64,000 nucleotides of DNA, from contig NZ_BMIK01000004.1 in the NCBI RefSeq assembly GCF_014642075.1, positions 1 to 64,000 of the forward strand, given 5' to 3'. The notes below the pieces were generated by a model. It had not been told where the DNA came from. It saw only the letters and a list, made by a program, of their open reading frames with translations, and searched no databases. This document shows positions 42,678-51,448 of this stretch, in pieces; within the stretch, counting starts at the first letter, position 1, and each line of letters begins with the position of its first letter. The DNA is from Parapedobacter defluvii. Lineage in GTDB: Bacteria; Bacteroidota; Bacteroidia; Sphingobacteriales; Sphingobacteriaceae. The position numbers and the translations under genes were made by a program.

Positions 42678-42707
42678 CAAAAATATAAAAAATATTGTGT
42701 AAACAAA
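42678..42707 (-). promoter_or_regulatory. trp operon promoter
   Basis: On the minus strand TTTG (42704-42707) and TATTTTTG (42678-42685) are separated by 18 bases and match the Bacteroidota -33/-7 promoter. Transcription should begin near 42672, right at the leader-peptide ATG. Confidence 0.75.
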
Positions 42708-42730
42708 TTTTTGCGCAAAAAATAATCCCC

Positions 42731-43726
42731 TTACTTCACCAATTCCAATTTATTCAATTCCGCAGAGATAAAAGCGATTTCTTCGGCCGTCAGGCCCGCA
42801 TCCGTGGTTCGAGCATTTTGGATGGCTTGCTCAGCATTCCGGGCGCCAACCAATGCAATGGTAATTCCGGGTTGCTGCACGGTCCACAGCAGGGCCAGTT
42901 GCCCCAGGGAAATTCCCTTTCCGTCTGCCACCGGCTTAACCGTTTCCAAAAACGCGTTGGTACGCCGCAAGTTTTCTTCGCTGAAGAAATAAAGTCCCGC
43001 ACGGTGATCGCCCTCGCTAAACACATGGCCGGGTTTTATCTTTCCAGTAAGCAATCCCCGTTCCATGGGGCTATATGCCAGGATAGATTTCTGCTGGTCA
43101 ATACAATAAGGCACCACCTCCGCTTCAATACCACGTTTCACCATGCTGTAAGGCACCTGGTTGGATACCACATCTACATATTTGGATGCCTCTGCAAGCT
43201 GCTCAACGTTGTAATTACACACTCCCGCATAGCGGACTTTCCCCTGTTCGATCAGTCGTGCCACGGCTTCCATGGTTTCCTGGATCGGCGTGGTAACATC
43301 CGGCCAATGGATTTGATACAGGTCAATGTAATCGGTTCTCAATCGACGGAGACTGTCTTCGCATTCTTTAACAACACTTTCCTTGCCCGCATATTTATAA
43401 ATATCGATATTCTTCCCCGCATTGTCCTTACTGTGGGAAGCAAGCGTACCCCGTGCCAGGTCCCACCGCATCCCGTATTTTGTTAGTACATAAACCCTGT
43501 CACGTGGAATCCCTTTAATGGCTTCGCCAACAATTTCCTCACTCGTACCCTGCCCATAGACCGGGGCGGTATCAATCGTTGTTACCCCCAGGTCATAAGA
43601 AGCCCGGATTGCTTCCACCGCATCTTTCCGCTCTGTGCCACCCCACATCCAACCGCCTACGGCCCATGCGCCAAAGGTAATGACCGATAAATCCAGTTCA
43701 GTTCCTGTTAATGTGCTGTATTGCAT
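42731..43726 (-). CDS. Aldo/keto reductase
   Basis: A 331-residue NADPH-dependent reductase with TIM barrel. The catalytic tetrad is visible: Asp in TTIDTAPVYG, Tyr in the same segment, Lys in YVLTKYG, His in YQIHWPD. The C-terminal GITIALVGARNAEQ binds NADP. It resembles the YajO/GSP69 group. Its stop lies just upstream of the trp promoter; no functional link is implied. Confidence 0.9.
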   Translation of the reverse strand: MQYSTLTGTELDLSVITFGAWAVGGWMWGGTERKDAVEAIRASYDLGVTTIDTAPVYGQGTSEEIVGEAIKGIPRDRVYVLTKYGMRWDLARGTLASHSKDNAGKNIDIYKYAGKESVVKECEDSLRRLRTDYIDLYQIHWPDVTTPIQETMEAVARLIEQGKVRYAGVCNYNVEQLAEASKYVDVVSNQVPYSMVKRGIEAEVVPYCIDQQKSILAYSPMERGLLTGKIKPGHVFSEGDHRAGLYFFSEENLRRTNAFLETVKPVADGKGISLGQLALLWTVQQPGITIALVGARNAEQAIQNARTTDAGLTAEEIAFISAELNKLELVK

Positions 43727-43764
43727 CGCAATGAATTTCTATAAAAAAGACCCGAGAGGCAGCG

Positions 43765-45042
43765 CTATTCGCCCGTGTAAAGAATCCGGTATATGGCTCC
43801 CGTCACATCATCCGACACATATAACGACCCATCCGGTCCTTGTGCCAACCCGCATGGGCGGTGTTTCGCGTCACCGGGAGCAGCTACGGTGTCTGCACCG
43901 GCAAATCCGCTCGCAAACACTTCCCAATCGCCACTAGGCTGGCCATTTTCAAAGGGCACAAAGGCCACCATATAACCCCGTTGATTCGGTGATCGGTTCC
44001 ACGAGCCATGGAAGGCTACAAAAGCGCCATTTTTGTACCGAGCGGGAAATAATTCCCCGGTATAAAACAGCAAAGCATTGGGTGCCATATGCCCCGGAAA
44101 AGCGACTACCGGGTCCAGCACATCCACTCCGCCTTCCCGCTTGCCATCGCCACCATATTCCGGATTGACGATCTTTTTCTTTTGATGCTGGTCATAATAG
44201 ATATAGGGCCAACCCGCATCAGATCCTTCACTCAAACGGTACATCGCTTCCGAAGGCAGATCAACGCCCGTTTCGGAATCATACATTTCAGGGTAAAAGT
44301 CATGCAGGTTGTCACGTCCGTGCTGCATCACAAATAACGCGCCCGCTTGCGGGTTCCAATCCAGTCCCACCACATTGCGCAGTCCCGTGGCATAGCGCAA
44401 TCCGTCGCCATACCCCTGTTTCATGCCGTCTGCTTTGAATCGCCAGATACCCCCGGCCGAATCCAGGATCGGACAGGGCTGCATACCCGGAGACCCATAT
44501 GTCCGGTCCTTCTCCTGACATACATTGGAGTAAGCACCAATATTCACGTAAATATTTCCAACACCGTCTAAGGCGATCGATTTGGAATTATGCTGTCCGC
44601 GGTCAATCAGCCCGGAAACGATGGTGTCCGGTGCCATCGGATTGCGCACCTCCTCGTTCTCATCCAACGCATAGCGGAATACCTCGCTGTTTGAAGACGC
44701 ATAGAGAAAGCCGTCTTTGATCGCGATACCCGTGCCGCCATAATCCCCAAAACCTGATTGCACGTCCGCCCGGCCATCTCCATCGGTATCGGAAAGCACG
44801 ATGATGCCTTTGCTATCAACCGGTCGCTGCAGTTTAACAAAAATACCCCCTTTTGAACCGACCGCTATGTGCCGTGCCGCGCCAATGCTATCTGCCACTT
44901 TCAACGCTTCGAAACCTTTGGGCAGGGTCAAACCGGCATTGTCTGCATCAGCGGCAATTTTGCTCCCATCCGGGTTGCAGGAGGCAAGGGCCACCCCCAA
45001 CGCAACACCCCAGAAACAGCTGCTTTTCAATTGATTTGCCAT
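43765..45042 (-). CDS. PQQ-dependent sugar dehydrogenase-like lipoprotein
   Basis: A 425-residue protein with a lipoprotein signal peptide (lipobox-like L-A-S-C, Cys at about 23), thus probably anchored in the periplasm or outer membrane. The rest is a six-blade beta-propeller of the GDH/SNDH (L-sorbosone dehydrogenase) family, with LSDTDGDGRAD, ATGLRNVVGLDWNP, HGRDNL, GDAKHRPCGLAQGPDGSLYVSDD. It probably oxidises a sugar or aldehyde with PQQ. Divergent from the NIPSNAP gene. Confidence 0.85.
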   Translation of the reverse strand: MANQLKSSCFWGVALGVALASCNPDGSKIAADADNAGLTLPKGFEALKVADSIGAARHIAVGSKGGIFVKLQRPVDSKGIIVLSDTDGDGRADVQSGFGDYGGTGIAIKDGFLYASSNSEVFRYALDENEEVRNPMAPDTIVSGLIDRGQHNSKSIALDGVGNIYVNIGAYSNVCQEKDRTYGSPGMQPCPILDSAGGIWRFKADGMKQGYGDGLRYATGLRNVVGLDWNPQAGALFVMQHGRDNLHDFYPEMYDSETGVDLPSEAMYRLSEGSDAGWPYIYYDQHQKKKIVNPEYGGDGKREGGVDVLDPVVAFPGHMAPNALLFYTGELFPARYKNGAFVAFHGSWNRSPNQRGYMVAFVPFENGQPSGDWEVFASGFAGADTVAAPGDAKHRPCGLAQGPDGSLYVSDDVTGAIYRILYTGE

Positions 45043-45193
45043 ACAGCAAAAATCGCGCTTTCACCTTTTATTTCCAATGATTTATCAGATAATAGGTAAG
45101 ATTATTCTCCAAACGTTACAGGATTGTTACGTTAATATCGCATAAATCCCGTTAATTTGGTACCGCTGATTTTATTCTTTATTCCCCCTTAGT

Positions 45194-45961
45194 ATGAAAA
45201 CCAGAATATTGCTGCTTTTTATCGTTTGTTCAATGGCCTCACTGGCCCGAGGCCGTGATTTTTATCAACTGAAAATCTATCATTTGACAACCGCTCAGCA
45301 GTCGGAACAATTAGATAACTTCCTGCAAAATGCATACCTGCCTGCGCTCCATCGCGCGGGTATCCCAAAAGTAGGCGTATTCAAGCCCATTGCCAACCCC
45401 GAAGCCGAAACTGAAGAACTCGTTTATGTATTTATCCCGTATACCTCCTACGACCAATTTACAGCGTTGGACGAGGTCTTACAGCAGGATAAAGCCTATC
45501 AAACGGCAGGCGAAGCTTATTTACGCGCTCCTTATGACCACCCACCGTACGACCGGATTGAAACCATTTTATTGAATGCCTTTGTTAATAGCCCACACGT
45601 CCAATTCCCGGAATTGACTTCCCCGAAATCCGGACGGGTATACGAATTGAGGAGCTACGAAGGGCCAACCGAGGCTTACTACCACAACAAAGTGGAGATG
45701 TTTAATAAAGGGGATGAAATCGGGCTGTTCAAGCGGCTGGGATTCAATGCAGTATTTTACGGTGAAGTTGTCGCAGGAAGCCGTATGCCCAACCTCATGT
45801 ACCTCACCACATTTGAAAACCAACAATCACGCGACGAGCATTGGGCTGCTTTCAGCAAAGATGCGTACTGGAAAGAACTTTCCGCCAGGCCCGAATACCA
45901 ACATAACGTATCGCGCAACCAACAGATTTTCTTACATCCGACGGACTATTCCGATATTTAA
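45194..45961 (+). CDS. NIPSNAP family protein
   Basis: A 255-residue exported protein: signal peptide (about 1-20, SLARG-RD) and two ferredoxin-like NIPSNAP units, the second starting VYELRSYEGPTEAYYHNKVEMF. The first unit begins FYQLKIYHLTTAQQ. Such two-domain proteins are common and uncharacterised in Bacteroidota. The divergent neighbour is the PQQ-type dehydrogenase; a link is possible. Confidence 0.85.
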   Translation: MKTRILLLFIVCSMASLARGRDFYQLKIYHLTTAQQSEQLDNFLQNAYLPALHRAGIPKVGVFKPIANPEAETEELVYVFIPYTSYDQFTALDEVLQQDKAYQTAGEAYLRAPYDHPPYDRIETILLNAFVNSPHVQFPELTSPKSGRVYELRSYEGPTEAYYHNKVEMFNKGDEIGLFKRLGFNAVFYGEVVAGSRMPNLMYLTTFENQQSRDEHWAAFSKDAYWKELSARPEYQHNVSRNQQIFLHPTDYSDI

Positions 45962-46034
45962 CGACTAGCTCCATTCAGGAAACAAATTTAACACTGCAGT
46001 ACTTTTCCGTTGGCAGATAAATTAGTTTCTTTGA

Positions 46035-48623
46035 TTGATGGAACGGATTGTCTCACACCTCAAGGCGCAGCACTATTACGTCAAGGAAATCCTCGGCTTC
46101 CTTTTTATCATCCTCGGGGTCTATTTCCTACGGCAGCATAGCCATGAAGTCGCGGAAGTAAAAACGGCCATCCAGCAGAGTTCCTATTCCTGGCTGGCCG
46201 CAGGCCTGTTATTGGTCGCGGTATATATCGGTTGCCAGGCCTTGATGTATACGGCGAGTTTTAAAGCCGTGGGAAACGGCTTAAGCTTTTCGCTGGCATT
46301 GGGTCTGTTTTTGAAACGCAACCTCATCAGTGTGTTCCTCCCGGGCGGCGGCGTTACCTCGCTGATCTTTTTTACCAAAGAAATCGAAAAGACAGGTATA
46401 AGCAAAACCAAAATCAACTTTGCCTCCTACATTTACGGACTGGTAGGTATCGTATCGCTCATATTGGTCGCAATTCCCGTTATCGTTTACCTGGCACTTA
46501 CCGATCATCACATGGATGGAGAATGGGAAGCGATTGCCCTGCTGGTCTTGGCCGTTGGCTTGGTTACCTGGCTCAGCCTATCCCTCTATCGTAGACAGTG
46601 GGCCTACCGGATACTTGTCCATTACGTGCCCTCACTCGAACACCTGATCGAAGAAATCCATTCCGGGTCATTTTCAAGGCGATGGTTAGGGCAAACATTG
46701 GCTTATTCCATGGCTATTGAAGCCATTGGTATCCTACACCTTTACATCGCGATGCAAGCCCTGGGTTTAACGCCTTCGCTGGCGGCTGCCGTAGGGGGAT
46801 ATGTCATCGCAACCCTGTTTTTATGCATATCGCCATTCATGAGAGGGTTGGGAGCTGTAGAGATCTCCATGGTACTCGTACTTCGCCACTATGGCTTCGA
46901 GGATGCGCAGGCACTGTCGGTAACGTTTCTTTACCGCTTCTTTGAGTTTTGGCTACCTTTGATCGCCGGCGTACTGAGCTTTGTCTTTCAAAAAGGGAAT
47001 GTCTTTCTGCGGATTTTTCCGTCGTTACTACTTTTCCTCCTGGGGGTAATCAATATCGCGTCCGTGCTCACCCCGGCAATCGCCCAGCGTATGCGGATAC
47101 TGCATCAGTTTATCCCCAACGATGCCATCCATTTTTCGACCTACATGGTGCTGTTGATGGGTGTGCTGCTCATCATCTGTTCAGCCTTTTTATTGAAAGG
47201 CCTGCGCAATGCGTGGTATATCGCCATGAGCCTCAGCATCCTGTCTTTCTTTGGTCACATGGCCAAAGCCATTGATTACGAGGAGGCTTCCCTTGCACTG
47301 TTTTCGATTGTCACATTGGCATTGACGTATAAACAGTATTACATCAAACGACATAGGGACATCCGTTATTTCAGTATAGGCACCTCTGTATTGCTGATCG
47401 TGGCCGTGGTGATTTATGGTACCATTGGCTTCTATTTCCTCAAAATCCATCATTTCCGCGATGATTTTACGCTGGGCGAGTCCATCGTAAACACGTTCGC
47501 TTGCCTGGTGTTACTGGATACCGATTACCTGCAGCCTCAAACCGAATTTGCCCGGTATTTCGTCTATTCACTCAATCTGTTTGGCGTGTTTTCGTTATCC
47601 CTGCTTTTCTATGCGTTTATCCGTCCGTATATCTGGAAAACCAAACATGGGGAGGTAGAGCGGGAGCGGGCACAGATGTACATCAGCCGCTACGGCAATT
47701 CGGCATGCGATCATTTCAAAGCAACAAAGGATAAGCTGTTTTTCTTTGCCGAAGGTATTGAAGGGGTAATCGCCTATCGGGTAGCCAACAATTATGCCGT
47801 GGTACTGCATGAACCGGTGTGTGCGACAGATGACGAGCGCATCCAATTGATTCAGGCTTTTTACCAATTTTGCAAAGAAAACAGTTTGCGTACATTCTAC
47901 TACCGCATCGACGAGGAGCGTCTGCCGTTTTATGAAGGCATCGGGTGGAAGGCGTTGCCTATCGGTCAGGAGGCTGTCGTTGACATTCCCGGGTTCGGGT
48001 TGGAAGGGAAAGACCGGAAGTCGCTCCGCAATGCCCTCAACAGCGTGGCCAAGAAGGGTTATGGCATACAAGTTTACCAGCCACCCATTAAAGACGGCCT
48101 GCTGCAGAAGCTCCGGCACGTGTCTGATACTTGGCTGGAAGTCATGCAGCGGGAAGAGCAGGTTTTTTCCCAAGGAATGTTTGACGAAGCCGAGCTGAAA
48201 CAGCAAACCATCATCACCTTGGAAAACGCAGACGAAAAAGTAGTGGCTTTCCTGAACATCATTCCCGATTATGCGCCCGGTGAACTGACATACGACCTCA
48301 TCCGGAAAACAGACGACGCACCGGGCGGATGCATGGATGCCCTGATTGTGGCATTGATCGATTATGGCCGGTCCGGTAGCCTCACCGCATTGAACATGGG
48401 ACTTGCACCCTTTTCGGGTATTGAGCGCCCCACAGACCTGCCGCAACGCACCGTCAAATTTGCCTATGAAAGGCTTCAGCTTTTCCGGCATTATAAGGGA
48501 CTCCGGGAATTCAAAGACAAGTTCAATCCGGAGTGGAAAACCAAATACCTGGTATTTGACCATCACTACGACTTATTGCAGGCACCGTTGACGTTGGCTA
48601 AGGTGATGAAGCCCTCCCGATAG
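46035..48623 (+). CDS. MprF-like protein (flippase domain plus DUF2156 synthetase domain)
   Basis: An 862-residue protein with about 14 membrane helices in residues 10-535 (lysylphosphatidylglycerol flippase/synthase-type) and a C-terminal cytosolic DUF2156 double GNAT domain (about 560-855). In MprF the latter transfers an aminoacyl group from tRNA to phosphatidylglycerol, and the membrane part flips the lipid. Landmarks: LPGGGVTSLIFF in the membrane part, GLEGKDRKSLRNALN, and near the end LNMGLAPFSGIERPTD. Bacteroidota homologs are not characterised; the lipid may differ. Probably lowers surface negative charge. Confidence 0.88.
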   Translation: MMERIVSHLKAQHYYVKEILGFLFIILGVYFLRQHSHEVAEVKTAIQQSSYSWLAAGLLLVAVYIGCQALMYTASFKAVGNGLSFSLALGLFLKRNLISVFLPGGGVTSLIFFTKEIEKTGISKTKINFASYIYGLVGIVSLILVAIPVIVYLALTDHHMDGEWEAIALLVLAVGLVTWLSLSLYRRQWAYRILVHYVPSLEHLIEEIHSGSFSRRWLGQTLAYSMAIEAIGILHLYIAMQALGLTPSLAAAVGGYVIATLFLCISPFMRGLGAVEISMVLVLRHYGFEDAQALSVTFLYRFFEFWLPLIAGVLSFVFQKGNVFLRIFPSLLLFLLGVINIASVLTPAIAQRMRILHQFIPNDAIHFSTYMVLLMGVLLIICSAFLLKGLRNAWYIAMSLSILSFFGHMAKAIDYEEASLALFSIVTLALTYKQYYIKRHRDIRYFSIGTSVLLIVAVVIYGTIGFYFLKIHHFRDDFTLGESIVNTFACLVLLDTDYLQPQTEFARYFVYSLNLFGVFSLSLLFYAFIRPYIWKTKHGEVERERAQMYISRYGNSACDHFKATKDKLFFFAEGIEGVIAYRVANNYAVVLHEPVCATDDERIQLIQAFYQFCKENSLRTFYYRIDEERLPFYEGIGWKALPIGQEAVVDIPGFGLEGKDRKSLRNALNSVAKKGYGIQVYQPPIKDGLLQKLRHVSDTWLEVMQREEQVFSQGMFDEAELKQQTIITLENADEKVVAFLNIIPDYAPGELTYDLIRKTDDAPGGCMDALIVALIDYGRSGSLTALNMGLAPFSGIERPTDLPQRTVKFAYERLQLFRHYKGLREFKDKFNPEWKTKYLVFDHHYDLLQAPLTLAKVMKPSR

Positions 48624-48661
48624 ATTCAATACGTTCAACCAAATCTTGTTAACAAACAACT

Positions 48662-48728
48662 TTTCATCCCGTTTTATGGCAGTTTCATCCCACCCGCTCC
48701 CTGATTTGTCCCGTCGCAGCTAATTTTG
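48662..48728 (+). promoter_or_regulatory. Three 21-bp-period repeats and -7 element before the DUF4407 gene
   Basis: TTTCATCCC at 48662-48670 and at 48683-48691, and a weaker ATTTGTCCC at 48704-48712: 9-bp units with 12-bp spacers, exactly 21 bp apart. A -7 element TAATTTTG at 48721-48728 follows. Two of these repeats also occur before the LytS-like kinase gene at the same distance from its -7 element. 9-bp direct repeats with 12-bp spacers are typical of LytTR-family response regulators. Confidence 0.6.
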
Positions 48729-48803
48729 TGGCAAGGCAATCAGGATCAGACTGTAACAATTTACACAACCCGTTTGTCTTATAACTTGGAATAGCTCGAC
48801 ACA

Positions 48804-49898
48804 ATGAACAAGGTGACGCAATTTTTTTGGTGGTGCAGTGGTGTACACCAGGCAACAATAGCCAAATATCCCGCTGAACAGAATAAATACGTGGGGATTG
48901 GGGCCACCATTTTCTTCACCGGACTGTTTGCGGCCCTGTCTGGGGGGTATGCCTTGTATTTTGTCTTCAGTGGCACATCCTTCTCCATCGTATATGCACT
49001 CCTTTTTGGCCTCCTGTGGGGGTTGGCCATTTTCAATATGGACAGGTATATCGTATCGAGCATCAACAAAAATGCTTCCGGAGGAAAGCAATTCCTGCAA
49101 GCCACCCCGCGCATTCTGCTCGCTGTCCTCATTGGCATTGTCATCGCCCGGCCCTTGGAGCTTAAGGTATTCGACAAAGAAATCCGCGAACAGCTGCGGA
49201 CCACCTACCTGGACCGCCAACGTGCTCATATCGATACGCTCAATAAAGCCTTTGAGGGTAAATATGCAATCGAATTAGCCAAGACGGCAGAATTGAAAAC
49301 CGAGCGGGATTCGCTCGAATCTGCCATTAAATCCGACCGTATCAAGCTGAAAATGGAGACCTTCGGTGAAAAAACAGTGGAAACGTCGGGTATCGTGGGG
49401 TATGGGCCGTATGCGAAGCAGCGACAGGCCGAGCTTGATAAGCAGGAACAATACCTGGATACACTCCGATCCCGGATCCAGCAGCAGGAGATTTATCTCC
49501 GGCAACGCAAACAGTTCGAAGGGCTGCTGGACAACCAATTGCTTACCGGTGGTTCGCTTGACAGCGTCGTAAACCTCGCCGGCTTTGCCGACCGGAACGC
49601 TGCATTGGGTAACTTAAAATATAATCAAGATGGCAGCGTAAACAGTACCAATTATTGGTCCATCACTTTCATCATGCTGCTTTTCATCTTTTTTGAATGC
49701 CTTCCTGTTTTCGTGAAGTTGATGAGTGCACGCGATGCATACGACATCACGTTGTACGACCAGCAAAAAGTGGATATCCACCACTCAGGCAAAAACCGTG
49801 ACGCCGAAATAAACGCCATGGACCAAACCCACGACCACCATATACAAACGTTGATACATCGCCGTACACGGGAATTGGACGCAGAAGACTATACGTAA
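48804..49898 (+). CDS. DUF4407 membrane protein
   Basis: A 364-residue protein with four membrane segments: about 32-52, 57-77, 97-115 and near 283-303. Between the third and fourth lies a long, charged helical (coiled-coil) domain, about 125-255. N-terminal KVTQFFWWCSGVHQATIAKYP and FNMDRYIVSSI are typical of DUF4407. Function is unknown. The repeats in its promoter suggest control by the adjacent LytS/LytTR pair, and thus a role in a response to envelope conditions. Confidence 0.85.
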   Translation: MNKVTQFFWWCSGVHQATIAKYPAEQNKYVGIGATIFFTGLFAALSGGYALYFVFSGTSFSIVYALLFGLLWGLAIFNMDRYIVSSINKNASGGKQFLQATPRILLAVLIGIVIARPLELKVFDKEIREQLRTTYLDRQRAHIDTLNKAFEGKYAIELAKTAELKTERDSLESAIKSDRIKLKMETFGEKTVETSGIVGYGPYAKQRQAELDKQEQYLDTLRSRIQQQEIYLRQRKQFEGLLDNQLLTGGSLDSVVNLAGFADRNAALGNLKYNQDGSVNSTNYWSITFIMLLFIFFECLPVFVKLMSARDAYDITLYDQQKVDIHHSGKNRDAEINAMDQTHDHHIQTLIHRRTRELDAEDYT

Positions 49899-49910
49899 AG
49901 ACTCCGCCCC

Positions 49911-49977
49911 ATTCGTCCCGGATATCCCTGCTTTCATCCCATCCTGTTGCTTAGCGGTAGCGGATTTCCTAACATTG
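49911..49977 (+). promoter_or_regulatory. 21-bp-period repeats and -7 element before the LytS-like kinase gene
   Basis: ATTCGTCCC at 49911-49919 and TTTCATCCC at 49932-49940 are 21 bp apart. TAACATTG at 49970-49977 is a -7-like element starting 30 bases after the end of the second repeat, the same distance as in the DUF4407 promoter. The kinase gene starts at 49998. Probable self-regulation of the two-component operon. Confidence 0.6.
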
Positions 49978-49997
49978 CCGTAACAAAACGAACGGTT

Positions 49998-51425
49998 ATG
50001 AACCTTAGACGCATTGAATCCATCTTGGCTACCGCCATTTTCATTTTTATCCTGATCGTCCTTTATAGCAACGGCGCACCGCATGAAAGTCGGCGGGTGT
50101 TTTTCTCGTGGCTGGCCTATACCAGTGTCATCTATGGCACCTTTATGGTGTTTACCCAATGGATCACGCCAGCCTTTTTTATCCAGCGGAAAATAGAAGC
50201 CGGTATTGCACTGACCTTGCTGCTGTTCTTCTTCACCTGGGGAGGCTTGGCGGGATGTCTTTGGATACAGGGGTTTCAATCATACCGGGGCAACGGTTTC
50301 CAGCATTACCTCCTCCAGGGTCTTTCGTTGGGTGCATCTGCTATGGTTTTTTTGCTGATGTTTACCTACGAAGGAATAAAGCGTATGATCCGCTATATGC
50401 AGGCCCAAAATAAAAGCCTGGCTGCACGTATTATTCAGGAAAGCCTCATTGTATTGGGGGGCGGTTTGCTCATATTACTTCCGCTGTTAAGCGTTGAAAG
50501 AAATCTGTGGGCGCTTTGGCTGGTCTCCATTCCCTACGCCTACTTGTTATTCGCATTAAACACGTATTGGCTGATGCCTTTTTCCGAAAAACGCCGCAAC
50601 GACCCGGGTACCTATCTGTTGATAGCTATCCCCATTTCATTTGTCGCGTTTGTGCCCTTTGGCGTGCTTTTCTTAGGAATTACCCAATTCAGTGGCTTCG
50701 TTTTCTTCGCCTTATGGTTCTTCATTACCGTGGTCGTTTTACCGTTATCGTATTATATCTATCAACGCCAAAAAGAACGCATCGCGCAATGGGTCAACTT
50801 AAAGATTGAGTTGGGCCAGGCCTCGGCCGACCTGAGTTTCCTTCGCTCACAGATCAACCCCCATTTCCTGTTCAATATCCTCAACACGCTGTATGGCCTG
50901 GCATTGCAGGAAAATGCGGAGCGCACTGCTTCGGGCATTCAAAAATTAGGCGATATGATGCGGTTTATGCTACACGAAAATAATCAGGACCGTATCCTGT
51001 TGGCAAGAGAAATCGAATACCTGCGCAACTACATTGACCTGCAGCAACTGCGTACGGCTAGCACTCCCGGCATTACCGTAGAATGTGACATCCAGGATGC
51101 GTTGGAAGGCACCTATATCGCACCCATGCTGCTCATCCCGTTTGTGGAGAATGCATTCAAGCACGGAATCAGTCTGCAGGAAAAGTCGTGGATAAAAATC
51201 AGCCTGTATGAATCGGACCAACGGCTGTATTTCGATGTGCACAATAGCATACACCGCAAGGCAGAAGCTGACCCGGAACGGAGTCATTCGGGTGTGGGAC
51301 TGGAAAATGTGAAGCAGCGGTTGGCGATGCTATATGCAGGCAATCATGAATTGGTGATCCGGGAAACCACTCAGGAGTTTTTTGTACACCTGACACTGAC
51401 ACAACGGCCGCTTGGCCAAGTCTGA
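49998..51425 (+). CDS. LytS-like sensor histidine kinase (His_kinase family)
   Basis: A 475-residue kinase of the HPK7/8 type. The N-terminal half contains about 7-8 membrane helices without a distinct sensor domain; the cytoplasmic part begins at KIELGQASADLSFLRSQINPHFLFN, where the His of NPHFLFN is phosphorylated, and ends with an ATPase domain (VENAFKHGIS, GVGLENVKQRL). The start ATG at 49998 gives the first membrane helix; an ATG at 49947 lies upstream of the -7-like element. The response regulator gene follows 23 bases later. Confidence 0.9.
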   Translation: MNLRRIESILATAIFIFILIVLYSNGAPHESRRVFFSWLAYTSVIYGTFMVFTQWITPAFFIQRKIEAGIALTLLLFFFTWGGLAGCLWIQGFQSYRGNGFQHYLLQGLSLGASAMVFLLMFTYEGIKRMIRYMQAQNKSLAARIIQESLIVLGGGLLILLPLLSVERNLWALWLVSIPYAYLLFALNTYWLMPFSEKRRNDPGTYLLIAIPISFVAFVPFGVLFLGITQFSGFVFFALWFFITVVVLPLSYYIYQRQKERIAQWVNLKIELGQASADLSFLRSQINPHFLFNILNTLYGLALQENAERTASGIQKLGDMMRFMLHENNQDRILLAREIEYLRNYIDLQQLRTASTPGITVECDIQDALEGTYIAPMLLIPFVENAFKHGISLQEKSWIKISLYESDQRLYFDVHNSIHRKAEADPERSHSGVGLENVKQRLAMLYAGNHELVIRETTQEFFVHLTLTQRPLGQV

Positions 51426-51448
51426 TAAACTTAGTACCTTGGAGCCAA

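Noticed and set aside
42695-43486. 263-codon plus-strand frame
   Set aside because: Antisense to the aldo/keto reductase, and it would run out of the trp promoter region; no support.
47595-48566. Long open frame of 323 codons on the minus strand
   Set aside because: It lies antisense within the MprF-like gene, has no recognisable motifs, and its codon pattern is the mirror of the real gene.
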